From positions 34,800,001-34,864,000 of the forward strand of contig CM057465.1 in the NCBI GenBank assembly GCA_030035585.1: a stretch of 64,000 nucleotides of DNA. Reading direction: 5' to 3'. How positions within the stretch are numbered: position 1 is the first letter of the stretch; each line of letters begins with the position of its first letter. A program made the position numbers and the translations under genes. Below are positions 22,913 through 33,830 of this stretch, in pieces. Source of the stretch: Dugong dugon. Taxonomy: Eukaryota; Chordata; Mammalia; Sirenia; Dugongidae. Under the pieces are notes generated by a model. That model ran no database searches, was not told the origin of the DNA, and saw nothing but the letters and a program-made list of their open reading frames with translations.

Positions 22913-23870
22913 ATGCTCCAAAGACAGCAGATGATATCAAAACATTTACAGAAACAGGACAGGATGGTTCCAGTATGCGTCCAAAATAAAACACCAGATG
23001 ACCTTCCAGTAGAAGAAAAGGCACTAGACCTACCTGATAGGGAATTCAAATCTCTAATATTCAGAATTATCCAAGAGTTGAAGCAAAAAATAGACAAAAA
23101 TAAGCAAAACATAGACAAATTCATGGAAAAGGCAGACAAATTCATGGAAAATACAGACAAAAAATGGAATAATTCAAGAAAATCCTACAGGAACAAAATG
23201 CTAAAATAAATTCACAACTAGAAATCATACAAAAACAACAGTTAGAAATCCAAAAGATAAACAACAAGATTTCAGAAATGGACAGTGTCATAGAAGGGCT
23301 GAGAAGCAGGTTTGAGACAATGGAAGATAGGATCAGCAAAATTGAAGACAAACACTTGGATACAACTCTGAGGAAAAATCAGAAAAAAGAATGAAGAAAA
23401 ATGAAGAAATCCTGAGAATTATGGAGAATACAATAAAAAGAAAAAATCTGCAAGTGATCAGATTTCCAGAACAGGGGGAGAAAACAGAAAACACAGAGGA
23501 GCACTGAAGAATTGCTGACAAAAAACTTCCCCAATATCATGAAAGATGAAAAGCTGACCATCCAAGAAGCTCAGCGAACCCTTTATAGGATAGACCCCAA
23601 AAGAAAATTACCAAGGCATATCATAATCCACGTGCTAAAACCAAAGACAAAGAATCCTGAGCAGCTTGAGAAAAACAAAAAGTCACATACAGAGGAGAAA
23701 CAATAAGACTAAACTCGGATTGTTCGGCAGAAACCACGCAGGTAAAAGGGCAATGGGATGACATATATAAAACCTTGAAAGAAAAAAATTGCCAGCCAAA
23801 AATAATATATCCTGCAAAACTCTCATTCAAATATGATGGTGAAATTAAGTCATTTCCAGATAGAAATTAA
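22913..23870 (+). pseudogene. Broken ORF1 of the HAL1-type element
   Basis: The first open piece (22913-23209, 98 codons) begins 'MLQRQQMISKHLQKQ' and holds the 'KIDKNKQNIDKFMEKADKF' heptad-rich coiled coil expected of L1 ORF1 protein. After a stop, the reading continues in other frames: 23512-23706 includes 'NFPNIMKDEKLTIQEAQRT' and 'PRHIIIHVLKPK', the conserved C-terminal RNA-binding part. At least two frame changes separate the pieces. Intact ORF1 protein binds element RNA; this copy cannot make it. Confidence 0.85.
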
Positions 23871-23999
23871 AGGACTGTATAAAAACCAAACCAAAATTAC
23901 GAGACTTATTAAAGGAAGTCCTTCAGTCTGAGAACAAACAATACAGACCACAGGCTGAATATAGTACATAGGATTGTACTAGCCAGATACCAACCTAGG

Positions 24000-24481
24000 T
24001 GTCTTAGTCATCTAGTGCTGCTACAACAGAAATACCACAAGTGGGTGGTTTTAATGAAGAGAAGTTTATTTCCTCATAGTCAAAGTAGGCTAAAAGTCCA
24101 AATTCAGGGCATCAGCTCCAGGGGAAGGCTTTTTCTCTCTGTCGGCCTTCTCTTCTTCAGTGTTTCCCCAGACTAGGAGCTTCTCGGCACAGGGACCCCG
24201 GTCCAAAGAACGCTTTCTGCTCCCGGCACTGCTTTCTTGATGGTATGAGGTCCCCGTCTCACTGCTCACTTCTGTCTTTTATATCTCAAGAGATTGCCTC
24301 AGGACACAATCCAGTCTTGTAGATCAGGTTCTGCCTTACTAACACAACTGCCACCCATCTTCCCTCATTAACATCATAGAGGCAGGTTTACAACATACAG
24401 GAGAATCACACAATACCAGGAATCATGGCCTAGGCAAATTGATACACACATTTTTTGGGGGACATAATTCAAACCATGACA
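24000..24481 (-). mobile_element. Solo LTR (MaLR/ERVL-like), with 5-bp target duplication
   Basis: Minus-strand ends are 'tgtcatggtttgaattatgt' and '...gatgactaagaca', so the TG...CA termini are present. The direct repeat 'ctagg' flanks it exactly (23995-23999 and 24482-24486). Five-base duplications are usual for class III (ERVL/MaLR) elements. A TATA-like 'gatataaaag' lies on the minus strand at about 24287. No internal viral region is present: it is a solo LTR left by recombination, about 482 bp. It interrupts the older HAL1-type element and is therefore younger. The copy at 48108-48627 is the same family. Confidence 0.88.
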
Positions 24482-24849
24482 CTAGGAAATGAACTCTTAA
24501 CAACTATGCAAAACCAAAAGAATTCTAACAGGGAACCAGAGAGGTTAATCTGTACATGACAACAGCATCAGAACAATAAAAGAGGGAATAAACAATGTAG
24601 GTATAGAAACTTCTAATAGAGAGGAAGTCAAGCAATACCAAGTAATAATAGACTGGTTCAAATATAGGAAGATAAGGGTAAACTTTAAAGGTAACCACGA
24701 AGAAAGTTAACCTACTCATCAAAATAAAGAAGAAAAACATAAAGTCTCAGTAAAAACAAAATCTACAAAAACAAAAGAAATGAAAAAAAATCCACTAACA
24801 AAAGGAACTGAGCACAGGAGAGTAAGAGGAACAAAGAAAATGTCAGTAC

Positions 24850-25165
24850 CTCAAAAAATGCACTACAAAATGCAATCCCACTTCTAGGAATATATCCTAG
24901 AGAAATAAGAACCATCACAGGAATAGACATATGCACACCCATATTCATTGAAGCACTGTTCACAATAGCCAAAAGATGGAAACAACCTAGATGCCCATCA
25001 ACAGATGAATGGATAAACAAACTGTGGTATGTATACACAATGGAGTATTATGCAACGATAAAGAACAGTGATGAATCTGTGAAGTATCTCATAACATGGA
25101 GGATATTATGCTGAGTGAAATAAGTCAATCACAAAAGGACAAATATTGTATGAGACCTCTACTGT
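24850..25165 (+). pseudogene. C-terminal remnant of L1 ORF2
   Basis: The plus-strand translation reads through '[16 protein letters not shown]', '[19 protein letters not shown]' and '[14 protein letters not shown]', the hallmark C-terminal end of L1 ORF2 protein. A stop follows soon after ('CVK'-like region near 25115). The endonuclease and reverse-transcriptase domains are absent upstream, where ORF1-like A-rich DNA is found. That junction is what defines the half-L1 plan. Confidence 0.85.
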
Positions 25166-26463
25166 ATAACTCATGTAAAAGTTTACGCACAGAAAGAAAC
25201 AGTCTTTGTTGGTTACGAGGGGTGGGAGGTATGGGGGAGAACTAAATAGATGAGTGGTAACTTTGGTGAAGGGTAAGACAGTACACGTTACTGGGGAAGC
25301 CAGCACAACTTGTACAAGGAAAGGTCAATGGAAGCTCTGTAGACACTTCCAAATTCCCTGAGGGACTGAATTGCTGGGCAGAGCGCTGTGGGGACCATGG
25401 TCTCGGGGAACATCTAGCTCAATTGGCATAACACAGTTTCTACATTCTACCTTGGTGAGTAGCGTCTGGGGTCTTAAAAGCCTGTGAGCAGCCATTTAAG
25501 ATACTCCGCTGGCCTCACCCCTTTGGAAGCAAGGGAGAATAAAGAGAACAAGATACAAGAAAAAGATTAGTCCAAAAGACTAATGGACCAGAGCTACCAC
25601 GGCCTCCACCAGACCGAATCCAGTACAGCTAGATGGTGCCTGGCTACCACCACTGACTGCTCTGACTGGGATCACAATAGAGGTTCCTGGACAGAGCTGG
25701 AAAAGGATGTAGAACAGAATTCTAACTCACAAAAAAAAAAAAAAAGACCAGATTTACTGACCTGACAGACTGGAGAAACCCCGAGAGTATGGTCCCCAGA
25801 CACTCTTTTAGCTTAGTGGTGAAGCCCCTCCCGAAGTTCACCGTTCAGCCGGGGATTGGACAGCCTCATAAAACAAAATAGGGCTAATGAGACACAGCAG
25901 TCCAGGGACAAGGACTAGAAGGCAGGCAGGGACAGGAAAGCTGGTGATAGGGAACCCAGGGTTGAGAAGGGACAGTGTTGACATGTCATGGGGTTGTTAA
26001 CCATTGTCATAGGGCATATGTGTACTAACTGTTTAATGAGAAACTATTTGTTCCTTAAACCTTCATCTAAGGTACAGAAAAAAAAAAGAAAAAGAATTAT
26101 TTATGTGAGATCAAATTGACAACAGCAAGTCAAAAGGTTTGATGGGCAGCCTAGGGGATAACGAGTTGAAGATAATGGTGATGAAATAATTTGGAAAAGG
26201 ATAGTGAGAATAACAGCACAACTGGAAGAATGTAATCGATGTTACTGAATTGTACATGTAGAAACTTTCAAAATGGTGTAACTTTGGCTATGTATATTTT
26301 CACTAAAAAAAAAGGTCCTCAAAGTCAAGAAGAAAGAGTGTTGACATGACGTGGGGTTCTTAACCCATGTCATAAAATAATATGTGTACTGACTGTTTAA
26401 TGAGAAACTATTTGTTCTGTAAACCTTCATCTAAAGTACAATAAAAAAATTTTACAAAAAGAC
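25166..26463 (+). other. Composite 3'UTR with three consecutive 3' ends
   Basis: The main 3'UTR (25166 to about 26075) ends with 'cttcatctaaggtacagaaa' and an A-rich run. A foreign L1-type end follows (26093-26312: 'gttactgaattgtacatgta', then A-run). A third block (26330-26463) repeats the last roughly 120 bases of the first end ('accttcatctaaagtacaat' and A-run). The opposite-strand copy at 20448-21262 has the same order, so this is not a random local insertion. Confidence 0.8.
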
Positions 26464-26589
26464 CTTAAAATTAATAAAACCATATTTTGAACGTAATTGG
26501 AAAGCAGCATGTAAAAAACCAATAGTAGTGTGAATTTGCTTCATTTTTATATCATAGAATTTTACATTGGAAGTGCCAGTACTAAAAAA

Positions 26590-26657
26590 AACAAAAACAA
26601 AATCAAACTTGTTGCCATCAAGTTGATTCCGAGTCATAACGACCCTATAGACCCTCT
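26590..26657 (-). mobile_element. AfroSINE 3' tail fragment
   Basis: 'cttgttgccatcaagttgat' and 'gagtcataacgaccctatag' are the reversed AfroSINE tail, preceded by an A-rich stretch. The rest of the SINE is missing. Confidence 0.85.
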
Positions 26658-26807
26658 TATTAGTGCTTTTACAATTAAACACGGTCTCTGATTCTAGATG
26701 GAAAGTTATAGCATCCGTCATTTGATGTCATGGCGGTGTCTCTATAAAGCTACTTCAGCAATTGGTTGATGCATTTTAGTGTGTTTCATTTGTGTTTTGA
26801 TATGTTG

Positions 26808-27105
26808 TTATTGTTGGTAGCTGCTGTCAAGCTGGCTCCTGACTCATGGTGACTCCATGCACGACGAAACTAAATGCTGCCTGATTTTGCCATCCCCATG
26901 ATTGGTTGCTGATTGGACCATTTTGATACATATGGTTTTCATTGGCTGATTTTCGGAAGTAGATCACCAGGCCTTTGTTCCTAGGCCACGTTGGTCTGGA
27001 AGCTCTGTTGAAACCTGTTCAACATTGTAGCAATGGCTGGAAATTCAACTCGGGCCTCCCACATGAAAGGCAAGAATTCTACCACTGAAGCACTACTGCC
27101 TTGTA
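26808..27105 (-). mobile_element. Long SINE with tRNA-Gly-like head
   Basis: The reversed tail is AfroSINE-like ('ctcctgactcatggtgactc'). The middle has 'ggaagtagatcaccaggcct' and 'ggtctggaagctctgttgaa'. The right end, read on the minus strand, contains 'cagtggtagaattcttgcct', the D-arm and anticodon-arm sequence of tRNA-Gly, and 'cgagttgaatttcc' in the place of the B box (about 27030-27100). It is therefore a tRNA-Gly-derived SINE with an afrotherian tail, the same family as 44622-44938. Confidence 0.85.
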
Positions 27106-27111
27106 TGTTTT

Positions 27112-27322
27112 GCTGTAAACCAAAGACTCACTGCCATTGAGTTTATTCCAATTCATAGAGACCGTATAGGACAGAGTAGAACTGCCCCATAGGGTTTCCA
27201 AGGCTGTAATCTTTACAGAAGCAGACTGCCACTTCTTTCTCCTGCAGAGCAGCTGGTGGATTTAAACCGATAACCTTTTAGTTAGCAACTGAGTGCTTAA
27301 CCAGCATGCAACCAAGGCTCCT
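27112..27322 (-). mobile_element. AfroSINE, long form
   Basis: Complete order in reverse: 'caattcatagagaccgtata', 'agggtttccaaggctgtaat', 'cagaagcagactgccacttc', and a head with B-box-like 'ggatttaaaccgataacc'. The head end is decayed ('aaccagcatgcaaccaaggc'). Confidence 0.95.
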
Positions 27323-27581
27323 GTTTTGTTTTAATCACTGTTGAATCCAAGATTCTAATGTTACAGAATGTTATACAAGGAAAAAAATCTCGTATATTGA
27401 GCTTTCAAGATTGTGGGTAAGGTTCAAATGGGGATTTTAGGTTAAGATAAATGTAATGTGTAAACCTGTGCTAAGAAACCATTCCATGTTGCTGACAATG
27501 AACTCTCTGTACTGCAGAGTGAAGTGGGAAAGATTCTCCCACCACAGTTTTACCCAAAACTACTGAAAGGAGGTGTTATTC

Positions 27582-28450
27582 TTTTTTTTTAATTGTGCTT
27601 AAAGTGAAAGTTGACAATTTATGCACACATTGTTATGTGACACTAGCTGCTTTCTCTGTGCTGTGAAAGGACACTTCTTTCCACCCCAGATTTCCCATGT
27701 CCATTCAACCAGGCCTTGACCCTCTCTGCCTTCTCATCTCGCCTCTGGACAGGAGCTGCCCATTTAGTCTCATGTGTCTACTGGAGCTGAGAAGCACATT
27801 CTTCACAAGTATCATTTTATGTCCCATGGTCCAGTCTAATCTTGGAAGAGTTGGCCTCAGGAATGCGTTTAGTTTTGGGCTAACAGAGAGTCGAGGGGCT
27901 ATGTCTTCCAGGGTCCCTCCAGTCTCAGTCAAACCATTAAGTCTGAAGAATTTGAATTCTGCACCCTACTTTTTTCCTGCTCAGTCAGGGAGTCTGTGGT
28001 GTTCCTTGTCAGGGTGGTCATTGGTGGTAGCCCGGCACCATCTAATTCTTCTGGTCACAAGCTGATGCAGTCTCCAGTTTATATGGCCCTTTCTGTCTCT
28101 TGGGCGAATACTTTCCTTGTGACTTTGGTGTTCTTCATTCTCCTTTACTCCAGGTGAGTTGGGACCAGTTGATACATCTTAGATGGCCGCTCACTAGCTT
28201 TTAAGACCCCAGATGCCACTCACCAAAGTAGGATGCAGAACATTTTCTTAATAAACTTTGTTATGCCAATTAACCTAGATGTCCCCTGAAAGCATGGTCC
28301 CCAGGCCCCTGCCCCTGCTACTCTGTCCCTCAAAGTGTTTGGTTGTATTCAGGAAACTTCTTAGCTTTGGTTTAGTCCAGTTGTGCTGACTTCCCCTGCA
28401 GTGTGTGTTGTCCTTGCCTTCACCTAAGATAATTCTTGTCTACTACCCAG
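27582..28450 (-). other. 3'UTR of L1 copy B
   Basis: The plus strand begins with a T-run, then 'aattgtgcttaaagtgaaag'. It closely parallels copy C (56382-57300). The opposite-strand open frame at 27697-28065 is a chance frame inside the UTR. Confidence 0.8.
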
Positions 28451-31400
28451 TTAGTAAATAACCCTCTCCTTCCCTTCCCAGCCTTGTAACCATCAAAGAA
28501 TGTTTTCTTTTGTGTTTAAACTTTTTCTTGAGTTCTTATAATAGTAGTCTTATACAATATTTGTCCTTTTGTGACTGACTAAATTCAGTCAGCATATTGC
28601 CATCCAGATTCCTCCATGTTATAAGATGTTTCACGGATTCATTGTTGTACTTTATCGTTGGATAGTATTCCATTGTGTGAATATACCATAATTTATTTAT
28701 CCATTTGTTCATTGATGGGCACTTAGGTTGTTTCCATCTTTTTACTATCGTGAACAGTGCTGCAAATAAGCATGGATGTCCATATATCTATTCGTGTGAC
28801 AGCTCTTATTTCTGTAGGATATAGTCCAAGGAGTGGGATTGCTAAAACATATGGTACTTCTATTTCTAGCTATTTAAGGAAACGCCAAATCGATTTCCAA
28901 AGTGGTTGTACCGTTTTACATTCCCACTGACAGTGTATAAATATTCCAGTCTCTCTACAACCTCTCCAACGTTTATTATTTTGTGTTTTTTTAATTAATA
29001 ATAGCCTTGTTGGGGTGAGATGGTATCTCATTGTCATTTTGATTTGCATTTCTCTAATGGCTAATGATCCTGAGCATTTCCTCATGTGTTTCTTAGCTGC
29101 CTGAATATCTTCTTTGGTGAAGTGCCTGTTCATATCCTTTGCCTATTTTTTAGTTGTGTTATTTGTCTTTTTGTTGTTGAGGTTTTGCAGTATCCTAGAG
29201 ACTAGATGCTGATCGGATTTATCATAGCCAAATTTTTTTCCCAGTCTGTAGGTTGTCTTTTTACTCTTTTGGTGAAGTCTTTTGATGAGCATAAGAGTTT
29301 GATTTTTAGGAGCTCCCAGTTATATAGTTTCTCTTCTGGTGTTTGTGCATTGTTAGTAATGTTTTGTATTCTGTTTATGTCATGCATTAGGGCTCCTAGT
29401 GTTGTTCCTATTTTTTCTTCCATTATCTTTATCATTTTTCATTTTATATTTAGGTGTTTGATCCATTTTGAGTTAGTTTTTGTGCATGGTGTGAGGTATG
29501 GTCTTGTTTCAGTTTTTTGCAGATGGATATGCAGTTATGCCAGCACCATTTGTTAAAGAGACTGTCTTTTCCCCAATTAATGGACTTTGGGCCTTTGTCA
29601 AATATCAGCTGTTTGTAGGTGGATGGATTTATGTCTGGATTCTCAATTCTGTTCCATTCGTCTATGTATCTGTTGTTGTACCAGTACCAGGCTGTTTTGA
29701 CTACTGTGGCATTATAGTAGGTTCTAAAAGTAGGTAGTGTGAAGCCTCCCACTTTGTTCTTCTTCTTGAGTAATGCTTTACTTACTTGGGGCCTCTTCCC
29801 TTTCCATATGAAGTTGGTGATTTGTTTTTCCATCTCTTTAAAAAATGTTATTGAAATTTGGTTGGGGATTACATTGTATCTGTAGATCAATTTGGGTAGA
29901 ATTGACATTTTCACAATGTTGAGTCTTCCTATCCATGAGCAAGGTATGTTTTTCCACTTATGTAGGTCTCTTTTGGTTCCTTGAAGTAGTATCTTGTAGT
30001 TTTCATTGTATAGGTCTTTTATGCCTCCAGTTAGATTTATTCCTAAGTATTTTATCTTCTTGGGGGCTATTGTAAATGGTATTGATTTGGTGATTTCCTC
30101 TTGGAAATTCTCTTTGTTGGTGTAGAGGAATGCAACTGATTTTTATATGTTTATCTTGTATCCCGAAACTTTGCTGAAATCTTCTATTCCTGTAGTTTTC
30201 TTGTGGATTCTTTGGGGTTTTCTGTGTATAAGATCATATCATCTGCAAATAGAGATACTTTGACTTCTTTCTTACCATTTTGGATGCCTTTTCTTTTTTT
30301 TCTAGCCTAATTGCTCTGGCTAATTCCTCCAGCACAATGTTGAATAAAAGTGGTGATAAAGGGCATCCTTGTCTGGTTCCCGTTCTCAAGGGGAATACTT
30401 TCAGACTCTCTCCATTTAGGATGATGTTGGCTGTTGACTTTATATAAATGCCCTCAATTATACTGAGGAATTTCTCTTCTATTCCTATTTTGTTGAGTGT
30501 TTTTATCATGAATGGGTGTTGGACTTTGTCAAATGCCTTTTCTGAATCGATTGATAAGATCATGTGGTTCTTGTCTTTTGTTTTATTTATGTGATGGATT
30601 ATATAGGTTGTTTTTCTAATATTGAGCCATCCCTGCATACCTGGTATAAATCCCGCTTGATCATGGTGAATTATTTATTTGATATGTTGCTGAATTCTAC
30701 TGGCTAGAATTTTGTTGAGGATTTTTCATCAATGTTTGTGAGGGATATTGGTCTGTGATTTTCTTTTTTTGGTGGTGTCTTTACCTGGTTTTGGTATCAG
30801 GGTTATGCTGGCTTCATAGAATGAGTTTCGGAGTATTCCATCCTTTTCAATGCTCTAAAATACCTTCAGTAGTAGCGGTTTTAATTCTTCTCTGAAAGTT
30901 TGATAGAATTCTCCATTGAAACCCTCCAGGCCAGGACTTTTTTTTGTTGGGAGTTTTTAAATTACCTTTTCATTCTCTTCTTTTTTAATAGGTTTATTTA
31001 GTTATTCTACCTCTATTTGTTTTAGTTTAGGTATGCTTTGATTTTCTAGAAGTTTATCCATTTCCTCTAGGTTTTCAAATTTGTTAGAGTACAATTTTTC
31101 ATAGTATTTTGTTATAATTCTTTTAATTTCAGTTGGGTCTGTTGTGATATTGCCCATCTCATTTCTTGTTCAGGTTATTTGTTTCCTCTCCTGTTTCCTT
31201 TTGTCAGTTTGGCCAATGGTTTATTGATTTCGTTGATCTTTTCAAAGAATCAGCTTTTGGTCTTGTTAACTCTTTCAACTGTTTTTCTATTTTCCAATTC
31301 ATTTAATTCTGCTATAATTTTTGTTATTCTCTTTCTTCTGGTGCCTGAGGGCTTCTTTTCCTGCTCTCTTTCTACTTGTTCAAGTTGTAGGGTTAATATT

Positions 31401-32335
31401 TTGATTTTGGCCCTTTCTTCTTTTTGGATATGTGCATTTATTGCTATAAATTGACCTTGGAGCACTGTTTTTGCTGCGTCCCAAAAGTTCTGGTAGGATG
31501 TGTTTTCATTCTCATTAGATTCTGCGAATTTCTTTATTCCATCCTTAATTTCTTCTGTAACCCAGTAGTTTTTGGGCAAGGTGTTGTTCGGTTTCCATGT
31601 GTTTGATTTTTTTCTTTGTTTTTTCTTTTATTTATTTCTACTTTTATGGCTTTATGGTAAAAAAAAGATGCTTTGTAATATTCCAGTGCTTTGGATTCTA
31701 TTAAGGCTTGCTTTATGGCCTAATATGTGGTGTACTCTAGAGAATGTTCCATGTGCGTTGGAAAAGAAAGTATACTTGGCTACTGTTGGGTTGAGTGTTC
31801 TGTATATGTCTGTGAGAGCCAGTTGATTGATTGTGTCATGTAGATCTTACGTGTCTTACCGAGCTTCTTTCTGGATGTTCTGTCCTTCACCGAAAGTGCT
31901 GGGTTGAAGTCTCTTACTATGATTGTGGAGCTGTCTGTCTCTCTTTTCAGTGCTGTTAGAGTTTGTTTTAATTATTTTGGAACCTTGTCATTGGGTGCGT
32001 AAATATTTATTATGATTATATCCTCCTGGTGTATTGACCCTTTAATCATTATACAGTGTCCTTCCTTATCCTTTGTGATGGGTTTTACTTTAAAGTCTGC
32101 ATTGTCAGAGGTTACTATTGCCATTCCTGCTCTTTTTTGATTGTTGTTTGCTTGATATATTTTTTCCATCCTTTAAGTTTTAGTTTGTTTTTGTCTTTAA
32201 GGGTGTCTCTTGTAGGCAGCATATAGGTGGTTTGTGTTTTTTTATCCATTGTGCCACTCTCTGTCTCTTTATTGGTGCATTTAGTCCATTTACATTCAGC
32301 GAAATTATTGATAGGTATGAGTTTAGTGCTGTCAT
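28450..32335 (-). pseudogene. Broken L1 ORF2 (endonuclease and reverse transcriptase), copy B
   Basis: The start ATG is at 32335-32333, followed by 'MTALNSYLSIISLNVNGLN' and 'CCLQET', the N-terminal endonuclease motif with its catalytic Asn and Glu. Downstream fragments in shifting frames: 31972-32169 (late endonuclease, '[10 protein letters not shown]'), 31250-31579 (linker), 30234-30638 (reverse transcriptase, '[12 protein letters not shown]' and '[14 protein letters not shown]'), 29450-29914 ('[11 protein letters not shown]'), and 28870-29133 (C-terminal region with the Cys-rich '[15 protein letters not shown]'). The intact protein would be about 1,275 residues and would nick DNA and copy element RNA. 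Numerous stops and shifts make this copy inactive. Confidence 0.92.
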
Positions 32336-32899
32336 TTTGATGTATTTTTTTTGTGTGTGTTTGTTGTTGACAGTTTTATTGTTCCCCTTAATTTTCTGTG
32401 CTGAGTTATTTTTCTTTATGTATTTTCTTCTCATCCTTTTCATTGTTGTTGATTTTGTATTTGCTGAGTCTTTATGTTTTTCTTGTTTTTTTATTTTGAT
32501 ATGTAGGATTGTTAGTTTCCTCTTTGGTTACCTTAATATTTACCCCTATTCTTCTAAGTTTAAACCACTCTTTTATTTCTTTATATTGCCTTGACTTCCT
32601 CTCCTTATGAAAGATGTATGACTATATTTTATAGTCCCTCTTTTTTGTTTTAATGCTATCATCTTTTACAGATTGACGTCTCTGTTTCCATATTTTCAGT
32701 GTTTTAGCTTTGATTTATTTTTATATCTTCTCTATCTGGGTTGACATCTGGTTGCTCTGTCCTGTGTTGTAGTCTTGGGTTGTTATCTGATATTATTGAT
32801 TTTCTAACTGGAGGACTTCCTTCAGTATTTCTTATAATTTTGGTTTGGTTTTTGAAAATTCTCTAAGCTTCTGTTTATCTGGAAATGCCCTAATTTCAC

Positions 32900-33830
32900 C
32901 ATCATATTTGATAGACGGTTTTGCTGTATATATAATTCTTGGCTAGCAATATTTTTTTCTTCAAGGCTTTATATATGTCATCCCATTGCCTTCTTGCTTG
33001 TGAGGTTTCTGCTGAGTACTCTGAGTTTAATCTTATTGACTCTCCATTGTAGATGATATTTTGTTTATCCCTAGGTGCTCTTAAAATTCTCTCTTTATGT
33101 TTTGTTTTGGCAAGTTTGGTTATAATATGTCTTGGTGACTCTCTTTTGGGATCTGCCTAATGTGGGGTTCAATGAGTATCTTAGATAGATATCTTGTCAT
33201 CTTTCATGATATCAGGGGAAGTTTTCTGCCAACAAATCTTCAACAATTCTCTCTGTATTTTCTGTTATCCTCCCTTGTTCTGGTACTCCAATCACTTGTA
33301 GGTTATTCCTTTTGATAGAGTCCCACATAATTCTTAGAGTTTCTTCATTTTTTAAAATTCTTTTATCTGATTTTTCTTTAAATAAGTTGGTGTCAAGTGC
33401 TTTGTCTTCAATCTCGCCAATTCTGGCTTCTGTTGCCTCAATTCTGTTCCTATGACTTTCTATTGAGTTGTCTAATTCTGAAATTTTATTGTTTATCTTC
33501 TGTATTTCTGATTTCTGTCTCTCTATGGATTCTTGCAGCCTGTTAAATTTGTCATTATGCTAATCTTCCTAAGTTCCTCTATTGCTTTGTCTGTGTGTTC
33601 CTAGGATCATTCTGCATTTTGACTGATATCCTTCCTGATTTCTTGAAGAGTTCTATATATTAATCTTTTGTATTCTATCTCCAGTAATCCAAGAAATTTC
33701 CTTCCTTGGGAAAATTTCTTCATTCTTTGTTTTGGGAGCTTACTGAAGCCATCATGGTCTGCCTCTTTATGTGATTTGATATTGACTGTTATCTCTGAGC
33801 CATCAATAAGTTATTATATTTATTTATTTT
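32900..33830 (-). pseudogene. Broken L1 ORF1, copy B
   Basis: Minus-strand matches to the conserved ORF1 C-terminal half lie near 33070-33240 and the N-terminal coiled-coil region near 33400-33800. No open piece over 60 codons survives in the right frame. It is placed by alignment by eye with copies A and C. Confidence 0.75.

Larger units (their letters stand above)
21445..26463 (+). mobile_element. HAL1-type ('half-L1') element: 5'UTR, ORF1, ORF2 C-terminus, composite 3'UTR
   Basis: In order: an L1-like 5'UTR beginning near 'cttctgggcaacatggtg'; a pyrimidine-rich leader to about 22880; an ORF1 remnant (22913 to about 23870 and likely on to about 24840); then, without endonuclease or reverse-transcriptase domains, the last roughly 100 codons of ORF2 (24850-25165); then a 3'UTR of about 1.3 kb. 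HAL1 elements are known L1 derivatives that keep ORF1 and the 3' end, and rely on L1 enzymes. A solo LTR (24000-24481) was inserted later. An ordinary L1 with a large internal deletion is the alternative. The 5' end is approximate. Confidence 0.75.

Noticed and set aside
27697..28065. 122-codon plus-strand frame
   Set aside because: Antisense to the 3'UTR of L1 copy B; a similar stretch in copy C is not open, so it is not conserved.
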